From Rhizobium sp. 18055 (GTDB lineage Bacteria; Pseudomonadota; Alphaproteobacteria; Rhizobiales; Rhizobiaceae), in the NCBI RefSeq assembly GCF_902706285.1, contig NZ_CACSKD010000014.1:1-64000 (forward strand): a stretch of DNA of 64,000 nucleotides, read 5' to 3'. The translations under genes were made by a program, and so were the position numbers. Shown in pieces: positions 31,888-40,980 of this stretch. Below the pieces are notes generated by a model that made no database searches, was not told the DNA's origin, and saw nothing but the letters and a program-made list of their open reading frames with translations. The first letter of the stretch is position 1. The number at the start of each line of letters is the position of its first letter.

Positions 31888-32991
31888 ATGAGCACTGCAT
31901 CCGTTCCGCTACCCAACTGGATCAACTACGGCCTCATCCCGATCCTGAACCTCTTGGTCGCCTTCCTGATCTCCGGCTTCGTCGTCTGGCTGATCGGCGA
32001 AAGCCCGCTGGCCGCCCTGTCGCTGCTGATCGAGGGATCGCTCGGCAGTGGCGAAGGCATCGGCTTCACGCTGTATTATGCCACCAGCTTCATCTTCACC
32101 GGCCTTTCGGTGGCGGTCGCCATCCATGCCGGCCTGTTCAACATCGGCTCCGAGGGACAGGCCTATCTCGGTGGTCTCGGCTGTGCGCTGGTGGCGCTGG
32201 CGCTGGATCATTACGTGCCCTGGTATGTGACCATGCCGCTGGCTGTCATCGGTGCCGGCCTGTTCGGTGCCGCCTGGGCGCTTATTCCGGCCTTCCTGCA
32301 GGCCAGGCGCGGCAGCCATATCGTCATCACCACGATCATGTTCAACTATATCGGCGCGGCGCTGATGGTGTACCTCCTGGTGCATGTGCTGATCGTGCCC
32401 GGCAAGATGGCGCCTGAAACCCGCACCTTCCTTGACGGCGGGCAGTTGCCGAAGCTCGGCTGGATCATGGACATGTTCGGCGCCAAGCTCGGTGCTGCGC
32501 CGTTCAACGTGTCGTTCATCATTGCTCTCGTGGCGTCGTATTTCGTCTGGCTGCTGATCTGGCGCACCAAGCTCGGCTTCGAGATGCGTACGCTCGGCGT
32601 CAGCCCGAGTGCGGCTGCCTATGCCGGCATTCCCTATGCCCGCACGGTGATGATCGCCATGCTGCTGTCGGGCGCGCTGGCCGGCATGATGGCGCTCAAC
32701 CCGGTGATGGGCTCGTCGGCCCGCCTGCAGGTGGAGTTCGTCGGCGGCGCCGGCTTTGTCGGCATCGCGGTGTCGCTGATGGGCCGCAATCATCCGGTCG
32801 GGATCGTGCTGTCGGCCATCCTGTTCGGCATTCTCTATCAGGGCGGTGACTGGATCTCGTTCGAGATGCCGAACATCACCCGCGAGATGATCCTCGTCAT
32901 CCAGGGTCTCGTCATCCTGTTTGCCGGAGCGCTCGAATACATGTTCCGTCCGGCGCTGGTGCGCGTCTACCAACAGTTCAAGCGCGCGTAA
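31888..32991 (+). CDS. Nucleoside ABC importer permease 1
   Basis: A 367-residue inner-membrane permease of the branched-chain/ribose-type fold, starting at the ATG at 31888, seven bases after the ATPase gene. Numerous hydrophobic helices are evident, with conserved blocks AGLFNIGSEGQAYLGGL near residue 75 and VEFVGGAGFVGIAVSLMGRNHPVG in two parts near 280. These match the permease pairs of nucleoside importers. It forms a heterodimer with the next gene product. Confidence 0.93.
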   Translation: MSTASVPLPNWINYGLIPILNLLVAFLISGFVVWLIGESPLAALSLLIEGSLGSGEGIGFTLYYATSFIFTGLSVAVAIHAGLFNIGSEGQAYLGGLGCALVALALDHYVPWYVTMPLAVIGAGLFGAAWALIPAFLQARRGSHIVITTIMFNYIGAALMVYLLVHVLIVPGKMAPETRTFLDGGQLPKLGWIMDMFGAKLGAAPFNVSFIIALVASYFVWLLIWRTKLGFEMRTLGVSPSAAAYAGIPYARTVMIAMLLSGALAGMMALNPVMGSSARLQVEFVGGAGFVGIAVSLMGRNHPVGIVLSAILFGILYQGGDWISFEMPNITREMILVIQGLVILFAGALEYMFRPALVRVYQQFKRA

Positions 32992-33003
32992 GGAGAGCGG
33001 ACG

Positions 33004-33975
33004 ATGGATTACTACGACATCTTCATCAGCGTTCTGAGCTCGACCATCCGCCTGTCGATCCCGCTGATCTTCACAGCGCTGGCAGGTCTCTTCTCCGAGC
33101 GTGCCGGCATCTTCGATATCGGACTCGAGGGCAAGATGCTGGGATCGGCCTTTGCGGCGGCCTGCATCGCCTATCTCACCGGTTCGCCGTGGCTTGGGCT
33201 CGGCGCCGGCATCGTCTGCTCGGTGGCGTTGAGCTTCGTGCATGGCTTTGCCTCGATCACCAATCGCGGCAATCAGATCATCTCGGGCGTGGCGATCAAC
33301 TTCTTCGTTGCCGGCATCACCATCGTGCTCGGCCAGGCCTGGTTCGGCCAGGGGGGGCGCACGCCGCAGCTTTCGCCGGAAGCCCGCTTCACGCCAATCA
33401 CGCTCCCCGGTGTCGAAGCCGTGCGCGAGGTGCCTGTTATCGGCCCGCTCTATGCCAACGTCATCTCCGGCAACAATATCCTCACCTACCTCGCCTTCCT
33501 GGCCGTGCCGCTCTCCTGGTGGATCCTCTACCGGACGCGCTTCGGCCTGCGCATGCGTGCCGTCGGTGAAAATCCGGGTGCGGTCGATACGGCGGGTATT
33601 TCCGTCAGCTGGCTGCGCTACCGTGCGGTCATCTGCGCCGGCATTCTCTGCGGCTTTGCCGGTACCTATCTGGCGATTGCGCAGTCTGCGGCCTTCATCA
33701 AGGACATGTCGGCCGGCAAGGGCTATATTGCGCTGGCAGCATTGGTGTTTGCCAAGTGGAAGCCGGTGCCTGTGATGTTTGCCTGCCTGCTGTTCGGCTT
33801 CCTCGATGCGCTGGGCAATTTCATGCAGGGCAAGCCGCTCCCGCTGATCGGCGAAGTGCCGGTACAGATCTTCCAGGCGCTGCCCTATGTGCTGACCTGC
33901 GTGCTGCTTGCCGGCTTCATCGGCGTCGCCATTCCGCCGAAGGCCGGCGGCGTCCCCTACACCAAGGAGCGATAG
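33004..33975 (+). CDS. Nucleoside ABC importer permease 2
   Basis: A 323-residue permease, second of the pair, with GLFSERAGIFDIGLEGKML near residue 28 and the cytoplasmic GLRMRAVGENPGAVDTAGI loop that contacts the ATPase. It starts 12 bases after permease 1, with a purine-rich AAGGAGAG ribosome binding site. The cytidine deaminase gene follows four bases after its stop, linking import to catabolism. Confidence 0.93.
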   Translation: MDYYDIFISVLSSTIRLSIPLIFTALAGLFSERAGIFDIGLEGKMLGSAFAAACIAYLTGSPWLGLGAGIVCSVALSFVHGFASITNRGNQIISGVAINFFVAGITIVLGQAWFGQGGRTPQLSPEARFTPITLPGVEAVREVPVIGPLYANVISGNNILTYLAFLAVPLSWWILYRTRFGLRMRAVGENPGAVDTAGISVSWLRYRAVICAGILCGFAGTYLAIAQSAAFIKDMSAGKGYIALAALVFAKWKPVPVMFACLLFGFLDALGNFMQGKPLPLIGEVPVQIFQALPYVLTCVLLAGFIGVAIPPKAGGVPYTKER

Positions 33976-33979
33976 AACC

Positions 33980-34366
33980 ATGTCTCACGATCTTTTCGAA
34001 GCCGCCCGCGACGCCATGGCCTTTGCCCATGCCCCCTACTCGAAATTCCCTGTCGGTGCGGCGATCCGCGCCGAGGACGGCAAGGTCTATACCGGCGCCA
34101 ACATCGAGAACCTGTCGTTCCCGCAGGGGTGGTGCGCGGAACCGACGGCGATCAGCGCGATGATCATGGGCGGGGCGAAGAAGATCGTCGAGATCGCCGT
34201 GATTGCCGAGAAGCTGGCGCTCTGCCCACCCTGCGGCGGCTGCCGCCAGAAGATTTCGGAGTTCGCCTCCAAGGGCACGAAGATCTATCTTTGTGACGAA
34301 ACCGGCGTGAAGAAGACAATGACCATGGACGAGTTGTTGCCGTTCAGCTTCGAGACCGAACTTTGA
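33980..34366 (+). CDS. cdd: Cytidine deaminase
   Basis: Deaminates cytidine and deoxycytidine to uridine and deoxyuridine. The 128-residue product, tetrameric type, has the zinc ligands and proton shuttle in GWCAEPTAI (Cys-Ala-Glu) and CPPCGGCRQ. The N-terminal AYSKFPVGAAIR and GANIENLSFP are substrate-contact blocks. Start at 33980 (MSHDLFEAAR). Its stop overlaps the next gene's start in a TGATG junction. Confidence 0.96.
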   Translation: MSHDLFEAARDAMAFAHAPYSKFPVGAAIRAEDGKVYTGANIENLSFPQGWCAEPTAISAMIMGGAKKIVEIAVIAEKLALCPPCGGCRQKISEFASKGTKIYLCDETGVKKTMTMDELLPFSFETEL

Positions 34367-35172
34367 TGAAAGCGGCGCTTGTGCTGCTGGCGGCCAAGCT
34401 CGGCGGGCTTTCGCCGCGCCACGGCATCGTGCTCGGCTCCGGTCTCGGCTCGTTTGCCGATGCGCTGACGGATGTCGTGCGCATCGCCTATCGCGATCTG
34501 CCGGGTTTTCCGGTCAGCGCCGTCTCCGGCCATGCCGGCGAGGTGGTGGCCGGGCGGTTGGGCGGTGTGCCGGTGATCCTGCTCTCGGGCCGGGTGCATT
34601 TCTACGAGAAGGGCGACGCCACGGCCATGCGGCTGCCGATCGAGGTGTTGCAGGGGCTTGGGGTCGAGACGCTTGTTCTCACCAACTCGGCCGGATCGCT
34701 GCGCGATGATCTGGCGCCGGGATCGGTGATGCAGATCACCGACCATATCAATTATTCCGGCATGAACCCACTGATCGGCGAAGACAGCGACCGGCGCTTC
34801 GTCGGCATGACCAACGCCTATGACAGCGACCTGGCAGATGCGATGCGGACCGCCGCGGCGAAGGCCGGCATTCCAATGTCGCGGGGCGTCTATATGTGGT
34901 TTTCGGGCCCGAGCTTCGAGACGCCGGCGGAGATCCGCATGGCCCGCATTCTCGGCGCCGATGCCGTCGGCATGTCGACGGTGCCCGAGGTGATCATTGC
35001 GCGAATGCTGGGGCTGAGGGTTGCGGCGGCGTCCGTAATCACCAACTATGGGGCCGGAATGACCGGCGCAGAGCTGAGTCACGAGGAAACCAAGGACATG
35101 GCGCCCATAGGCGGCGCCCGTCTTGCCGCCATCCTGAAAGAGATGATCGCGGCTGGAGGACATGAAGAATGA
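34366..35172 (+). CDS. punA: Purine nucleoside phosphorylase
   Basis: Phosphorolyses purine (deoxy)nucleosides to base and (deoxy)ribose-1-phosphate. The 268-residue product belongs to the trimeric PNP/MTAP family: GSGLGSFADAL, GHAGEVVAG, GRVHFYEKGDA, TNSAGSLRDDLAPGS, SGPSFETPAEIRM and the base-contact ITNYGAGM. The ATG at 34366 overlaps the cdd stop; a TTG one codon earlier is unlikely. The 3' end overlaps deoC by four bases. Confidence 0.95.
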   Translation: MKAALVLLAAKLGGLSPRHGIVLGSGLGSFADALTDVVRIAYRDLPGFPVSAVSGHAGEVVAGRLGGVPVILLSGRVHFYEKGDATAMRLPIEVLQGLGVETLVLTNSAGSLRDDLAPGSVMQITDHINYSGMNPLIGEDSDRRFVGMTNAYDSDLADAMRTAAAKAGIPMSRGVYMWFSGPSFETPAEIRMARILGADAVGMSTVPEVIIARMLGLRVAAASVITNYGAGMTGAELSHEETKDMAPIGGARLAAILKEMIAAGGHEE

Positions 35173-35945
35173 GCAACAATTCCCTCAAGGAGACGGCTGC
35201 CGTCGCGCTGTCGCTGCTTGACCTGACCAATCTCAAGGATGACTGCACCGAAGCGCAGATCGAGGCGCTGTGCGCCCGCGCGCAGACGCCCTATGGCAAT
35301 ACGGCTGCCATCTGCATCTGGCCGCGCTTCGTGGCGCATGCCCGCGCCATTCTCGGCAGCGGTCATCCTGTAAGAATCGCCACCGTCGTCAACTTTCCCT
35401 CCGGCGAGATGGAGATCGCCGATGTGGCGGCCGAAACGCGCGAGGCGATTGCCGATGGCGCCGACGAGATCGACCTGGTCATTCCCTACCGCAAGTTCAT
35501 TGCCGGCAGCGGCCGCGCGGTGACCGACATGGTGGCGGCGGTGCGCACGGAATGCGCGGACAAGGCGCTGCTGAAGGTCATTCTCGAGACCGGCGAGATC
35601 AAGGATGCGGCGATGATCCGCCGCGCGTCGGAACTGGCGATCGAGGCCGGTGCCGATTTCATCAAGACGTCGACCGGCAAGGTTGCCGTCAACGCGACGC
35701 TTGAGGCCGCCGACATCATGCTGAGGGCAATCCGCCAGAGCGGCCGCAAGGTCGGCTTCAAGCCGGCCGGCGGTATTGCCACGGTTAGCGATGCAGCGCT
35801 CTATCTCAGCCTTGCCGAGACGATCATGACGGCGGACTGGGCCATGCCCTCGACCTTCCGCTTCGGCGCGTCCGGCGTGCTCGACGACATTCTTGCAGTT
35901 CTTTCGGGCACGCAGGCAGCCCCTGCGGCGGCTGCGAGCTACTGA
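35169..35945 (+). CDS. deoC: Deoxyribose-phosphate aldolase
   Basis: Splits 2-deoxyribose-5-phosphate to glyceraldehyde-3-phosphate and acetaldehyde. The 258-residue class I aldolase shows the Schiff-base lysine in FIKTSTGKV near residue 167, preceded by KVILETGEI; a second lysine is in VGFKPAGGI. It sits between the purine phosphorylase and deoA, starting inside the preceding stop (ATGA). Confidence 0.96.
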   Translation: MSNNSLKETAAVALSLLDLTNLKDDCTEAQIEALCARAQTPYGNTAAICIWPRFVAHARAILGSGHPVRIATVVNFPSGEMEIADVAAETREAIADGADEIDLVIPYRKFIAGSGRAVTDMVAAVRTECADKALLKVILETGEIKDAAMIRRASELAIEAGADFIKTSTGKVAVNATLEAADIMLRAIRQSGRKVGFKPAGGIATVSDAALYLSLAETIMTADWAMPSTFRFGASGVLDDILAVLSGTQAAPAAAASY

Positions 35946-35946
35946 G

Positions 35947-37254
35947 ATGATCCCGCAGGAGATCATCCGCCGGAAACGCGATGGCGAGACGCTGTCAGCG
36001 GACGAGATCCAGGCGTTCATCGCAGCCCTTGCCGAGGGCCGGCTCTCCGAAGGGCAGATCGGCGCCTTTGCGATGGCGGTCTGGTTCAAGGGGATGGGCC
36101 GCGACGAGGTGGTGGCGCTGACGATGGCGATGGCGCGCTCCGGCGATCTTCTCAGCTGGGCGGATATCGACAGGCCGATTGCCGACAAGCATTCGACTGG
36201 CGGCGTCGGCGACAATGTCTCGCTGATGCTGGCGCCGATTGCCGCTGCCTGCGGGCTTGCGGTGCCGATGATCTCCGGCCGTGGACTTGGCCATACCGGC
36301 GGCACGCTGGACAAGCTGGAATCCATTCCAGGCTACGGCATCACCCCTGACGCCGCGCTGTTTCGCAAGGTGGTGAAGGATGTCGGCTGCGCCATCATCG
36401 GCCAGACGGGTGCCCTGGCCCCTGCCGACGGCAAGCTCTATGCGGTGCGCGACGTGACGGCGACAGTGGATTCGATACCGTTGATCACCGCTTCCATCCT
36501 GTCGAAGAAGCTGGCCGCCGGGCTTGAGACGCTGGTACTCGACGTCAAGGTCGGCAATGGCGCCTTCATGGCCTCGCGCGAGGATGCGGAGCGGCTGGCG
36601 ACATCGCTGGTGGAGGTGGCCAATGGCGCCGGCGTGAAGACCTCGGCGCTGATTACCGACATGAACCAGCCACTGGCCGATGCCGTCGGCAACGCTGTCG
36701 AGATCCGCAACTGCCTCGACTTCCTGGCTGGCAGAAAGACCGGGACGCGGCTGGAGACGGTGGTGCTGGCCTTTGCGGCCGACATGCTGACGAGTTCGGG
36801 GATCGCCTCCTCGCTTGAGGATGGCGAGCGCAGGGCTGCCGATGCGCTGTCTTCAGGCCGGGCAGCAGAGATTTTTGGACGCATGGTGCATATGCTCGGC
36901 GGGCCTGCGGATCTGCTTGAGCGGCCGGACGCCTATCTGCCGCTTGCGCCAAGCATAGTCCCCGTGGTGGCCCTGCAGGCAGGATGGTTGTCGGCCTGCG
37001 ACGCCAGGGAGATCGGCATGGCCGTGATCGACCTTGGGGGCGGACGGCAGCATCCCGATGATCGGATCGACCATCGCGTCGGTTTCACCGATCTGTTGCC
37101 GCTCGGCACACGGGTCGAGCGAGGCGATCTGATCGGGATGGTGCATGCGGCCACAGAGATCGGCGCAGAGGCCGCCGCAGCGGCGCTGCAGGGCAATTAC
37201 AACATCAGCGACAGGGCGCCTGCCCTGCCCGCGGTCATTTCCAAACGTCTCTGA
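35947..37254 (+). CDS. deoA: Thymidine phosphorylase
   Basis: Phosphorolyses thymidine and deoxyuridine. The 435-residue product starts at the ATG at 35947, one base after the deoC stop region. Motifs are DKHSTGGVGD (phosphate binding), the signature SGRGLGHTGGTLDKLESIPG in its expected place near residue 110-130, LDVKVGNGAFM and ALITDMNQPLA. It is the last gene of the plus-strand nucleoside operon, followed by a convergent protease gene four bases away. Confidence 0.96.
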   Translation: MIPQEIIRRKRDGETLSADEIQAFIAALAEGRLSEGQIGAFAMAVWFKGMGRDEVVALTMAMARSGDLLSWADIDRPIADKHSTGGVGDNVSLMLAPIAAACGLAVPMISGRGLGHTGGTLDKLESIPGYGITPDAALFRKVVKDVGCAIIGQTGALAPADGKLYAVRDVTATVDSIPLITASILSKKLAAGLETLVLDVKVGNGAFMASREDAERLATSLVEVANGAGVKTSALITDMNQPLADAVGNAVEIRNCLDFLAGRKTGTRLETVVLAFAADMLTSSGIASSLEDGERRAADALSSGRAAEIFGRMVHMLGGPADLLERPDAYLPLAPSIVPVVALQAGWLSACDAREIGMAVIDLGGGRQHPDDRIDHRVGFTDLLPLGTRVERGDLIGMVHAATEIGAEAAAAALQGNYNISDRAPALPAVISKRL

Positions 37255-37257
37255 ATA

Positions 37258-37791
37258 CTACTGCTTGAGGCTGAGCGAGCCGTCGGCCACCGAATAGGAA
37301 GCCAGCTTCTGCAGGAAGCTCATGCCGACGAGGGTCGATGACAGCGCGTCGTCCCTGAGGACGAAGGCTTCGACGTCGCGCACCCTGATGCCGCCGATCT
37401 CGACGCGATCGAGCGTCACGTGTGCGGCCTTGGTCTGGCCGTTGGCGGTGTTGACCGAGTAGCGGAAATCGAGCTGGTTGGCGGTATAGCCGAGGCGCCG
37501 CGCCATGGTCTCGTTCAGGGCCACATAGGTGGCGCCGGTATCGACCAGACCGGGAACCGTCTTGCCATTGATCTTGAAATCACCGCTATAATGCCCCTGG
37601 GCATCGGCGCGGAGCCGCATGGTTCCGCTGCCTGCATCGACGGCGGGCGTACGGACGGGTTCGATCGCGCCTGAGAGAAAGTTTGCGGAGACGGCACCAT
37701 CGGGCCGAGCGGCATCGCTTCCCAAAAAGGAAGGAGCCTGCGTGGCAATCACCGCGGCGATGCTTGCGAATATGAGCGTACGCACGAGCAT
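37258..37791 (-). CDS. Retropepsin-like aspartic protease, secreted or membrane-anchored
   Basis: About 177 residues from the ATG at 37791, which has AGGAAGGA ten bases upstream. The N-terminus is a hydrophobic segment (TLIFASIAAVIATQAP) acting as signal peptide or anchor. The catalytic motif is VPGLVDTGATYVAL near residue 85, followed by the flap-like region and LVGMSFLQKLASYSV, matching the TIGR02281-type clan AA proteases found in alphaproteobacteria. It probably forms a dimer as retropepsins do. Its stop almost touches deoA, so the two converge without room for a terminator. Confidence 0.82.
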   Translation of the reverse strand: MLVRTLIFASIAAVIATQAPSFLGSDAARPDGAVSANFLSGAIEPVRTPAVDAGSGTMRLRADAQGHYSGDFKINGKTVPGLVDTGATYVALNETMARRLGYTANQLDFRYSVNTANGQTKAAHVTLDRVEIGGIRVRDVEAFVLRDDALSSTLVGMSFLQKLASYSVADGSLSLKQ

Positions 37792-37893
37792 GAAACAGAA
37801 ATCCTTCCTGTATAAACCGTGCATCATGCGCGGCCACACCTCTAGCAGCTAAGCCACAATTGCTGACAAGTTGCTAATGTCGGAAAGAGATAA

Positions 37894-37916
37894 GGCCTGG
37901 AAACGTAGCCCAGGCC
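37894..37916 (-). terminator. Intrinsic terminator of upp
   Basis: On the minus strand GGCCTGG and CCAGGCC form a perfect seven-base stem around a nine-base loop, followed by TTATCTCTTTCC. It lies 37 bases beyond the upp stop, as expected for a rho-independent terminator, although the U-tract is interrupted. Confidence 0.65.
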
Positions 37917-37952
37917 CCAGCTACCGATTGGAATGGTAAACGGATTGCTAAA

Positions 37953-38582
37953 TTACTTGGTACCGTACATGCGGTCGCCGGCATCCCCGAGGCCGGGCAC
38001 GATGTAGCCCTTGTCGTTGAGATGGCTGTCGATCGAGGCCGTGAAAACAGGCACGTCCGGGTGTGCTTCGCGGAAATTCTTGATGCCTTCCGGAGCGGCC
38101 AGCAGGCAGAGGAAGCGGATGTTCCTGGCACCGCGTTCCTTCAGCTTGTCGATCGCGGCGATCGAGGAATTGCCGGTTGCCAGCATCGGATCGACGACGA
38201 TCATCAGGCGTTCGTCGAGATCATCCGGCGCCTTGAAGTAATATTCGACCGGCTGCAGGGTCTCGTGATCGCGGTAGAGGCCGATATGCGAGACGCGGGC
38301 CGACGGCACCAGTTCCAGCATGCCTTCCAACAGGCCGTTGCCGGCACGCAGGATCGACACGAAGACCAGCTTCTTGCCCTCGAGGATCGGCGACTGCATC
38401 GTCTGGATCGGCGTCTCGATGGTTTCCATCGTCAGCTCGAGATCGCGCGTCACCTCATAACACAGCAGCGTCGAGATTTCGCGCAGAAGGCGGCGGAAGC
38501 TGCCGGTCGATGTTTCCTTGCGCCGCATGATGGTGAGTTTGTGCTGCACAAGTGGATGATCGATGACCGTAACGCCGTCCAT
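37953..38582 (-). CDS. upp: Uracil phosphoribosyltransferase
   Basis: Makes UMP from uracil and PRPP. The 209-residue product starts at the ATG at 38582 (MDGVTVIDHPLVQHKL), the usual opening of the family. The PRPP loop is in MIVVDPMLATGNSS near residue 130, and the C-terminal GYIVPGLGDAGDRMYGTK is the uracil-binding end. It follows add after 107 bases, with an intrinsic terminator downstream; it salvages the uracil released by the nucleoside enzymes. Confidence 0.97.
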   Translation of the reverse strand: MDGVTVIDHPLVQHKLTIMRRKETSTGSFRRLLREISTLLCYEVTRDLELTMETIETPIQTMQSPILEGKKLVFVSILRAGNGLLEGMLELVPSARVSHIGLYRDHETLQPVEYYFKAPDDLDERLMIVVDPMLATGNSSIAAIDKLKERGARNIRFLCLLAAPEGIKNFREAHPDVPVFTASIDSHLNDKGYIVPGLGDAGDRMYGTK

Positions 38583-38689
38583 GGCCGAGCCCTTTCTCTG
38601 ACTGTTCTTATCGGATGTTTCTTTCACGGAAATCGCCTTCGCTGCAAGAGCGCAGGGCAATTTGCCGCTGTGATCCCCAATCTGGCGGG

Positions 38690-39658
38690 CTAAAGTCGAG
38701 ACAGGAGCAACTGGCGGGTCGCCTCGTCGACGAAGGCGGCTTCGATGCCGGTGCGGGTCATCTCGTCGATCTCCGCATCGCTGAAGCCGAAGACGCCTGA
38801 TGCAAGCTCATACTCCCGCTCCAGCGAGGTGTGGAAGAATGGGGGATCGTCCGAACTGATGGTGACGCGGACGCCGGCCTGCTTCAATGCCCGCAGCGGG
38901 TGCGACTGGAAATCCGGGAAAACCTTCAGCGCGATGTTGGAGCCGGGGCAGACTTCGAGCACCGTGCCCTGATCGGCAAGGCGCCTGACCAGATCGGCAT
39001 CCTCGATGGCGCGCACACCATGGCCAATGCGGGCTGGCCTTACGACATCGAGCGCATCGACGACGCTGAAGGCACCGCAGACTTCGCCGGCATGGATGGT
39101 AAGGCCGAGGCCGGCGTCGCGGGCAATGTCGAAGGCGCGGGCGTAGTCGGCAACGCGGCCCATGCGCTCCTCGCCGGCGAGGTTGAAGCCCGATATCAGG
39201 GGGTTCTGCGCTTTCGCTGCGTATTCGGCAGCGCCGATGACGCTTTCGGGGCCGAAGTGGCGCTCGCCGGTGACGATCAGCCGGGCTTCGATGCCGCTTG
39301 CCGCCCTGGCGCGGCGGATGCCCTCGCAGACCCCTTCGATATAGGCGTCGGCGCCGAGGCCGATGCGCTGGCCGTGGTCGGGCGAGACGATCAACTCGCT
39401 GTAGATCGTGCCGATGCCTGACAACTCGGCAAGGTAGGTTTCCGTCAGCAGGGCGTAGTCTTCTTCGGTCTTGTAGACTTCGGAGATCTTGTCGTAGCAC
39501 TCAAGGAAGCTTGCAAAATCGTGCCAGACATAGACGCCTTCGTTAAGATGGGCGCTGATGTCGATGTTGTACTTGCGGGCCTGCGCCAGGGTGAGTGCCG
39601 GCGGGGCGGCGCCTTCGAGGTGGCAATGCAGCTCCACCTTCTTCAGATGCGATGTCAT
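38690..39658 (-). CDS. add: Adenosine deaminase
   Basis: Deaminates adenosine and deoxyadenosine to inosine forms. The 322-residue TIM-barrel metal hydrolase has the metal ligands HCHLEGA near residue 13, the catalytic Glu in LTIHAGEVCG near 192, HGVRAIED and the SSDDPPFF segment near 270. It overlaps deoB by four bases, so both are co-transcribed. Close relatives include adenine deaminases; the SSDDP-type end fits either, but the operon context favours nucleosides. Confidence 0.9.
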   Translation of the reverse strand: MTSHLKKVELHCHLEGAAPPALTLAQARKYNIDISAHLNEGVYVWHDFASFLECYDKISEVYKTEEDYALLTETYLAELSGIGTIYSELIVSPDHGQRIGLGADAYIEGVCEGIRRARAASGIEARLIVTGERHFGPESVIGAAEYAAKAQNPLISGFNLAGEERMGRVADYARAFDIARDAGLGLTIHAGEVCGAFSVVDALDVVRPARIGHGVRAIEDADLVRRLADQGTVLEVCPGSNIALKVFPDFQSHPLRALKQAGVRVTISSDDPPFFHTSLEREYELASGVFGFSDAEIDEMTRTGIEAAFVDEATRQLLLSRL

Positions 39659-40875
39659 AAAAAGCTTCTCCCGTGCGATCCCGGGGGAATGCGCAGATGC
39701 TGGGCGATGGTTTCGCCGATATCGGCATAGGTGCTGCGGATGCCGATATCGCGTGGGCGGTGGCCGGGGCCATAGGCGATGATCGGCACGCGCTCGCGGG
39801 TGTGATCGGTGCCGCGCCAGGTCGGGTCGCAGCCGTGATCGGCGGTGATGATGACGAGATCGCCAGGCTTCAGCTTGCCGCCGACTTCCGACAGGCGGGA
39901 ATCGAAAGCTTCGAGCGCGGCGGCGTAGCCGGGCACGTCGCGGCGGTGGCCGTAGAGCATGTCGAAATCAACGAAATTGGTGAACACCAGATCGCCATCC
40001 TCGGCGATATCCATGGCCTCGAGCGTCGCGTCCATCAGCGCCGTATTGCCATTGGCCTTGATCACCCTGGAGACACCCTGATGCGCAAAGATATCGCCCA
40101 CCTTGCCGACGGCGTGCACGGTGCGGCCTTCGCTGACCAGGCGATCAAGCAGCGTCGGCTCCGGCGGCGGCACGGAGAAATCGCGGCGGTTGCCGGTGCG
40201 CTCGAAGCGGGCACGGGTCTCGCCGATGAAGGGGCGAGCGATGACGCGGCCGATATTCTGCCGGTCGAGCAATGCGCGGGCGATGGCGCAGAAGGTCATC
40301 AGCTTTTCGAGGCCGAAATGCGTCTCGTGGGCGGCGACCTGGAAGACGGAATCAGACGAGGTGTAGCAGATCGGCTTGCCGGATCGGATATGCTCTTCGC
40401 CATAGCGGGCGATGATATCTGTGCCGGAGGCGTGGCAATTGCCGAGAATGCCCGGCACCTCGGCGGCGCTGCAGAGCGCTTCGATAAACTCCGGGGCAAA
40501 GGCATCGCCCTCGGTGGGGAAATAGCCCCAATCGAAGGTCACCGGCGTGCCGGCGATTTCCCAATGGCCGGATGGCGTGTCCTTGCCGCGCGACACTTCA
40601 TTGGCGGCGCCGAAGCTGGCGTAGACTTTTTCGGGGAACGGCATGCCGGCGGGGACCCGGCCGGAGGCAACCTTGGCCAGATGCAGCAGGCCAAGTGCCG
40701 ACAAGTTCGGCAGCAGGAGCGGGCCAGAGCGCAAGCCCTCACGGTCGCCCGCTCCGGCTGCGCAGAATTCGGCGATGTGGCCCAGCGTATCCGCGCCCTC
40801 GTCGCCATAGGTCGATGCATCGGGTGCGCCGCCGACGCCGAAGGAATCCATTACGAAAAGAAAGGCACGCGGCAT
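39655..40875 (-). CDS. deoB: Phosphopentomutase
   Basis: Interconverts (deoxy)ribose-1- and 5-phosphates, linking the phosphorylases to deoC. The 406-residue alkaline-phosphatase-superfamily enzyme has metal ligands at FVMDSFGVGGAPD near residue 8, GKDTPSGHWE, NFVDFDMLYGHRRD, and TADHGCDPTWRGTDHTRE near the C-terminus. It heads the minus-strand deoB-add group, facing the plus-strand cdd-punA-deoC-deoA operon. Confidence 0.96.
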   Translation of the reverse strand: MPRAFLFVMDSFGVGGAPDASTYGDEGADTLGHIAEFCAAGAGDREGLRSGPLLLPNLSALGLLHLAKVASGRVPAGMPFPEKVYASFGAANEVSRGKDTPSGHWEIAGTPVTFDWGYFPTEGDAFAPEFIEALCSAAEVPGILGNCHASGTDIIARYGEEHIRSGKPICYTSSDSVFQVAAHETHFGLEKLMTFCAIARALLDRQNIGRVIARPFIGETRARFERTGNRRDFSVPPPEPTLLDRLVSEGRTVHAVGKVGDIFAHQGVSRVIKANGNTALMDATLEAMDIAEDGDLVFTNFVDFDMLYGHRRDVPGYAAALEAFDSRLSEVGGKLKPGDLVIITADHGCDPTWRGTDHTRERVPIIAYGPGHRPRDIGIRSTYADIGETIAQHLRIPPGSHGRSFL

Positions 40876-40980
40876 ATTTCACCTGAGACAGACACAGTGG
40901 CGCGCCGGGTTGCCGGCCGCGGGGTTACCAGCCTTATAACGGGTGACGCGCGATGGCAAATGGCCGGTGCCGGGGCCGAT

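Noticed and set aside
31909..33981. A 690-codon minus-strand open frame
   Set aside because: It is antisense to the two permease genes, and its translation is low-complexity (His/Arg/Asp/Gln-rich), as expected of a shadow frame.
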